Part shown: positions 6,198-9,362 of the stretch, piece by piece
Layout: each line of letters begins with the position of its first letter
Position numbering within the stretch: position 1 is the stretch's first letter
DNA from: an uncultured Flavobacteriales bacterium
GTDB taxonomy: Bacteria > Bacteroidota > Bacteroidia > Palsa-965
Assembly: GCA_946478675.1 (NCBI GenBank)
Contig: CAMLEF010000173.1
Location: 1 to 9,362, forward strand
Direction of reading: 5' to 3'
Length of the DNA stretch: 9,362 nucleotides
Notes under the pieces: model-generated
Databases searched by the model: none
Seen by the model: the letters and a program-made list of their open reading frames with translations, nothing else
Told to the model about the DNA's origin: nothing
Program-made: the position numbers and the translations under genes

Positions 6198-6279
6198 TCA
6201 TTAGGACATTCGGTCATTCGTGGATTCGGATCGGATGCGTTGACATGCCGAATAACCGAATTTCCGAATGACCGAATGC
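6198..6279. repeat. Inverted pair of CCGAATGA 8-nt word arrays
   Basis: The left arm (6198-6237) steps by 8 nt on the plus strand: TCATTAGG, ACATTCGG, TCATTCGT, GGATTCGG, then a degenerate unit. The right arm (6248-6279) has CCGAATAA, CCGAATTT, CCGAATGA and CCGAATGC. The core pair at 6207-6220 and 6265-6278 (CATTCGGTCATTCG) is a perfect 14-bp inverted repeat. It fills most of the gap between the SPFH gene and the zinc-ribbon gene. It could form a hairpin in their common transcript and change the ratio of the two products. Confidence 0.85.
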
Positions 6280-6302
6280 GTGTTGGTTTTGTGTGCGTTG
6301 GA

Positions 6303-7439
6303 TTAACCTACCGGCGGCGGGGGCGGGGGAGGCGGCGTCATGTTGAAGAGCGCGGCAAGTTCCGGCACCTGTCCTGCAGGCAGCCAGCCGGCCATGCCGT
6401 TCTTCCAGACGTTCGTCTCGCGTTTGATGGCGCCGCTGGCGATCATGCCGCGGAAGGCGTTCTCATCGAACGGTCCCTGCTGCTGCCCGTTGACGGCGAT
6501 GTAATACTGCATCATCGGCGGCGGGGGCGGAGGCGTGTTCTGCTGGTTCTGCATGCCCGTCTGCGGGTTGAACTGGTTCTGCTGGTACATGTTGCCCATC
6601 TGGTTGCCCATGCCGAAACCCATGCCCATTCCCATGCCGGCGCCCATGATGCCGCCTGCGTTCGGGTTCTGCGCGGCCTGTTCCATCGCGTTGGCGGCCT
6701 GGAACTGGCTGTACGCGCCGAGGTTGCCGACGATGCCCATGCTGGAACGTTTGTCGAGCATCGCTTCCACTTCCGGCGGGAGCGAAATGTTTTCCACGAG
6801 AAGCTTCGTCAACTCGATGCCGATGTCGTTGAATTCGCCCTGGATCTTCTTGTGGATCGTCTCGGAGAATTCATCGTAGTTCGACGCCATGTCGAGGATC
6901 GGAATTTTGCTGGACGCGACGGCATCCGTGAATCGCGTGATGACGATGTTGCGGAGCTGCTCGGTGATCTCTTCAGTGGTGAAATGCTGGTCGGTGCCTG
7001 CAACTTCTTTCAGGAACACTTTCGCGTCCTTCACGCGCATGGCGTAGTTGCCGAACGCACGGATGCGTACCGGGCCGAATTCCGCATCACGGATCATGAT
7101 CGGATTTTTCGTGCCCCACTTCAGGTTGGTGAACTGTTTGGTATTGACGAAATAAACTTCCGCCTTGAAGGGGCTGTCGAAGCCGTATTTCCATCCTTTC
7201 AGCGTGGAAAGGATCGGCAGGTTCTGCGTCTGCAGCGTGTACATGCCGGGCGTGAATGCGTCGGCGATCTGGCCTTCATTGACGAAAACCGCGACCTGCG
7301 ATTCACGCACCGTCAGCTTTGCGCCGTTCTTGATTTCGTTCTGGTAACGCGGAAAACGCCATACCATCGTATCGTTCGAGCTATCGGTCCATTCGATGAT
7401 GTCGATAAACTCGTTCTTCAGTTTGTCAAACAGTCCCAT
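6303..7439 (-). CDS. SPFH/band-7 protein with C-terminal GYF_2-like domain
   Basis: 378 aa, ATG 7437-7439 to TAA 6303-6305. Residues about 20-240 form an SPFH domain of the group often labelled virion-core-like (FRVxxxQVAVFVNEG-type start, GMYTLQTQNLP, RAFGNYAMRVKD, then helices with QLRNIVITRF). There is no obvious N-terminal membrane segment, so membrane contact is probably peripheral. Residues 262-301 are of low complexity, first Gly/Met-rich and then Gln/Asn-rich. After a proline run, residues about 309-368 form a GYF_2-like (DUF4339) domain with the typical YYIAVNGQQQGPF and NVWKNGMAGWLPA. The protein ends in a second polyproline run. SPFH proteins form oligomeric membrane scaffolds; GYF_2 domains are thought to bind partners. 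It lies upstream of the zinc-ribbon membrane protein on the same strand, matching SPFH-partner loci known from Bacillus. Function in detail is inferred. Confidence 0.9.
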   Translation of the reverse strand: MGLFDKLKNEFIDIIEWTDSSNDTMVWRFPRYQNEIKNGAKLTVRESQVAVFVNEGQIADAFTPGMYTLQTQNLPILSTLKGWKYGFDSPFKAEVYFVNTKQFTNLKWGTKNPIMIRDAEFGPVRIRAFGNYAMRVKDAKVFLKEVAGTDQHFTTEEITEQLRNIVITRFTDAVASSKIPILDMASNYDEFSETIHKKIQGEFNDIGIELTKLLVENISLPPEVEAMLDKRSSMGIVGNLGAYSQFQAANAMEQAAQNPNAGGIMGAGMGMGMGFGMGNQMGNMYQQNQFNPQTGMQNQQNTPPPPPPMMQYYIAVNGQQQGPFDENAFRGMIASGAIKRETNVWKNGMAGWLPAGQVPELAALFNMTPPPPPPPPVG

Positions 7440-7486
7440 GATGATGATGTAGGTTGTGTGTAAGTGTAGCCCGTTGTGGAGCCTTT

Positions 7487-7494
7487 CAAATGTA
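7487..7494 (-). promoter_or_regulatory. Candidate Bacteroidota -7 promoter element for the SPFH gene
   Basis: On the minus strand this reads TACATTTG, an exact match to TAnnTTTG, and it ends 47 nt before the ATG at 7437-7439. No good -33 TTTG is seen at the expected distance. The remainder of the 261-nt divergent region (7440-7700) shows no repeat array. Confidence 0.45.
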
Positions 7495-7662
7495 GAACAA
7501 ATTTGCTTCTTCGGAGTTTAAAAAAGGTGAAAACCGGGTACGGTAAACGGGGATTTTTACGCTTTGTGCATGGGACGGAAAAGCAGCATGAAAAGTTACG
7601 GGCGGAAAGACGACAGGAAAGTTAAAACGGAGATTTTACTGGACTTCGCTTTCTGAATTCAC

Positions 7663-7671
7663 TATCTTTTG
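7663..7671 (+). promoter_or_regulatory. Possible -7 promoter element for the 67-aa gene
   Basis: TATCTTTTG resembles TAnnTTTG but has one extra T between the TA and the TTTG. It ends 29 nt before the ATG of 7701-7904. No convincing -33 element is seen, so this is a weak call. Confidence 0.3.
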
Positions 7672-7700
7672 AAAAAGTATAACCCAATTTTAAATTCATC

Positions 7701-7904
7701 ATGGAAAACTTCGCACAAATCGAAACGACCGACGGCACGCGCCTTATTAACCTTCATCACATCGCTTGGATCGAGCCCGTCGGGAATCCCGAAACCGGAA
7801 CCGCCATCATCCGCCTCATCTCAGCCGTCAATTCCGTCAACTATTTCACGACGACGGGTTCTTACAATGAAACCGTAACGTTGCTGCAGCGCGTTATTGC
7901 CTGA
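7701..7904 (+). CDS. Small 67-aa protein of unknown function, possibly FlbD-like in fold
   Basis: ATG 7701-7703 to TGA 7902-7904. The pattern is short beta strands (AQIETTDGTRLINL, HHIAWIEP, TAIIRLIS), a Thr-rich turn (YFTTTGSY) and a C-terminal helix (NETVTLLQRVIA). This order, with a Leu-Asn-x-x-x-Ile-xx-Ile core, recalls small FlbD-like proteins, but the resemblance is only in pattern and the window gives no flagellar context. There is no signal peptide or membrane segment. It is divergent from the SPFH gene and followed by a word array beginning 9 nt after the stop. The other frame over the same bases (7669-7878) has poor composition and is rejected. Confidence 0.65.
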   Translation: MENFAQIETTDGTRLINLHHIAWIEPVGNPETGTAIIRLISAVNSVNYFTTTGSYNETVTLLQRVIA

Positions 7905-7912
7905 GAATCGGC

Positions 7913-8062
7913 CGCAGATTACGCTGATTTTCGCAGATTCTACTTGCAGAATAATTAACTGTTCCGCGTCATTAAAAAAGGCCGCTCCCGCCTGAATGAC
8001 GCAGTCGGGCAGGGAGGCGCAGAGAGCGCAGAGATAAATCCGCGCAATCCGCGTAATCCGTG
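7913..8062. repeat. Inverted pair of CGCAGATTN word arrays with inner GCGCAGAGA words
   Basis: The left arm has CGCAGATT at 7913-7920, CGCTGATT at 7922-7929 and CGCAGATT at 7932-7939 (steps of 9 and 10 nt). The right arm has the complementary AATCCGCG at 8037-8044 and 8046-8053 and AATCCGTG at 8055-8062 (steps of 9 nt). Between them lie two GCGCAGAG words (8017-8033, 9-nt step) and a perfect 8-bp inverted repeat, GCGTCATT 7966-7973 with AATGACGC 7995-8002, which encloses an A6 run. The arrays lie between converging genes. Confidence 0.75.
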
Positions 8063-8063
8063 G

Positions 8064-8107
8064 CTAAAAACGAAAAGCCGGAACCTCTCCCTGGGGCCCC
8101 GGCTTTC
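8064..8107 (-). terminator. Rho-independent terminator for the T9SS cargo gene
   Basis: On the minus strand the stem AAAGCCGG...CCGGCTTT (8106-8099 with 8081-8074) is followed by a T-rich run, TTTTCGTTTTTAG (8076-8064). It lies about 18 nt beyond the stop codon of the gene at 8125, at the usual distance. Confidence 0.85.
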
Positions 8108-8124
8108 GAATGAATGGCGCGGAA

Positions 8125-9362
8125 TCAATGCGCAACGACCAGCTTCCGGGTGGCTCGACCGGATTTGGTTTGGATCGTTACGAGGTAAACACCCGCATTC
8201 CATTCGGCCACGCTGAACGCTTGAAACAGCGCGGTTTCATTTTTCTCCTGCAGCACCAGCCTGCCGGAAAGATCATGTACTTCAATGCCCTGCAATCCTT
8301 CGGCCGCTACTGTGAAATTTTCCGCAGCAGGATTGGGCGCCAGCGTAAAATCAATTGTGGCATTCGCATCTTCCACACCGGCAGGATTGGCCGCAGGGGA
8401 AGTGATCTTCACCACCCACCAGTCGCTGGTGTTGACGGTGAACGCGGGCGAATTATCGGGGTGAATCGTTTCGGTGCCCAAATGATAATTCGAATTCTGC
8501 ACGTCGCCGTTGTTGTTCGAATGCGTGTCGCCGAGCACCGCGATATTGCCGTCGTTCAGCAATGCGATCGCGCACGCCGACTCATCATCCGTTCCGCCGA
8601 TCGAGCGCTGCCAGTTGAGCACGCCGGAAGCATCGAGCGAGAAAACCCAATAGTCGCTTTTGTTCAGCGAGCCGTGATGGCCCGTCACGTTGCCGTCGTT
8701 CGAATAGCTCGTGGCAGCAATGATGTAATTGCCGAGCGTGTCGGTCGTCACCGCGCCGGGATAATCGATGTTGGTGCCGCCGTACTGGTTTTCCCAAAGC
8801 AGGTTTCCGCTGTTGTCGATCTTCACGACCCAGCAACCGCCGATGTCCGTCGTGTCGGTGAAGGCGCCGTCACCGTCGTGTGAAGCGTGTGAGCCCAGCA
8901 GGATGTAATCGCCGGCAGGTGTTTGCGTGAGGCCGTAGGAATATTCCCAGCCGCTGCCGCCGTAGCATTTTTTCCATTGCACGTTGCCCGCCGCATCGCC
9001 TTTCACCATCCAGATGTCGTAGCCGCCGTGCATGCCGGTGACGTCGCTGTCGTTAGAAGAAGTGAGCGCGGTAAACGCAAAGCCGCCGTCGTTCGTCGCC
9101 ACGATGCCGCTCAGCTGGTCATAGTCGGAACCGCCGTAGGATTTCTGCCAGAGCAGGTCGCCGTTCGCATCCATCTTCACCAGCCAGCAATCCGTCATGC
9201 CTTTCGCATTCGTCACGTCGCCGTCCGAAGAATTCGTGTAGCCGCCCGCGATGTACGTGCCGTCGGAAAGCTGCACAACACCTTTGAGCACTTCGTAGCC
9301 GCTGCCGCCGTACGTTTTTTTCCATTGCACGTTTCCGGATGCATCCAGCTTGGCGAACCAGT
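8125..9362 (-). CDS. Secreted repeat protein with T9SS type A sorting domain (5' end outside window)
   Basis: The frame runs open to the right edge and ends at TGA 8125-8127, giving at least 411 residues. A GTG at 9328-9330 is in the middle of a repeat (WFAKLDASGNVQWKKTYGG) and is not the start. The visible part has five copies of a unit WxxKxDxxGNxxWxxxYGG, followed by a strand segment with DGGF or DG and then an SNDGDVTG-type loop; the GG pairs lie 58, 58, 60 and 61 residues apart. A degenerate sixth copy (DWWVVKI) precedes the end. This looks like a beta-propeller-like repeat common in large Bacteroidota surface proteins. The last 75 residues (8128-8352), beginning DFTLAPNP and including GIEVHDLSGRLV, NAGVYLVTI and KLVV, form a type A sorting domain for export by the type IX secretion system and surface attachment or release. 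Acidic Asn/Asp-rich loops suggest calcium binding, which is inferred. Confidence 0.9.
   Translation of the reverse strand, partial: WFAKLDASGNVQWKKTYGGSGYEVLKGVVQLSDGTYIAGGYTNSSDGDVTNAKGMTDCWLVKMDANGDLLWQKSYGGSDYDQLSGIVATNDGGFAFTALTSSNDSDVTGMHGGYDIWMVKGDAAGNVQWKKCYGGSGWEYSYGLTQTPAGDYILLGSHASHDGDGAFTDTTDIGGCWVVKIDNSGNLLWENQYGGTNIDYPGAVTTDTLGNYIIAATSYSNDGNVTGHHGSLNKSDYWVFSLDASGVLNWQRSIGGTDDESACAIALLNDGNIAVLGDTHSNNNGDVQNSNYHLGTETIHPDNSPAFTVNTSDWWVVKITSPAANPAGVEDANATIDFTLAPNPAAENFTVAAEGLQGIEVHDLSGRLVLQEKNETALFQAFSVAEWNAGVYLVTIQTKSGRATRKLVVAH

Noticed and set aside
6240..7463. 407-codon plus-strand frame opposite the SPFH gene
   Set aside because: It is the antisense shadow of a well-supported SPFH/GYF_2 gene, with a very Arg/His/Val-rich composition.
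9328..9330. GTG as start of the T9SS cargo gene
   Set aside because: The reading frame and the repeat pattern (WFAKLDASGN) continue upstream to the window edge, so this is an internal Val codon.

Overview
The window reads as chromosomal DNA from a Bacteroidota bacterium, most likely a GC-rich member such as the Chitinophagales. The evidence is a type IX secretion (T9SS) C-terminal sorting domain, two matches to the Bacteroidota -7 promoter element TAnnTTTG, A/T-rich leaders with little Shine-Dalgarno signal, and several small proteins of Bacteroidota character. The assignment rests on gene content only; there is no rRNA or tRNA gene here.

Layout. Positions 1-339 hold the C-terminal end of an alpha/beta hydrolase (+). 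A long minus-strand series follows: a 78-aa unknown protein (500-736), a hybrid histidine kinase with HisKA, HATPase, receiver and HPt domains (926-3172), and two related small helical proteins built of 25-residue units (3235-3648 and 3811-4185). An AT-rich island at about 4240-4996 is read on the plus strand. It carries a 63-aa antitoxin-like protein and, 14 nt later, a 160-aa protein with a predicted winged-helix-like N-terminus and one membrane segment. Then come, on the minus strand, a double-zinc-ribbon membrane-anchored protein (5065-6186) and, upstream of it, an SPFH/band-7 protein with a C-terminal GYF_2-like domain (6303-7439). These two resemble the partner proteins of Bacillus ydj-type SPFH membrane-stress loci. 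A divergent 67-aa protein (7701-7904, +) and the 3' part of a large secreted T9SS cargo protein with a repeated WxxKxDxxGNxxW...YGG unit (8125 to the right edge, -) complete the window.

The most unusual structural signal lies between the genes. Six intergenic regions carry short tandem word arrays with a 7-, 8- or 9-nt period (looser in the first gap). They usually come as two arms in inverted orientation, and the word differs from gap to gap: CACAGAG, CGCAACNN, TGCCGATN with an inner ATTGAAN, GTTCAAN, CCGAATGA and CGCAGATTN. Several arrays stop within 0-3 nt of a stop codon or start beside a start codon. The GTTCAAN pair lies on the two sides of the AT-rich island in inverted orientation. 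There is no transposase, integrase, CRISPR array or RNA gene in the window.

The best candidates for something undescribed are the antitoxin-like/winged-helix membrane pair in its AT-rich island, the inverted periodic word arrays, and the paralogous 25-residue-repeat proteins.
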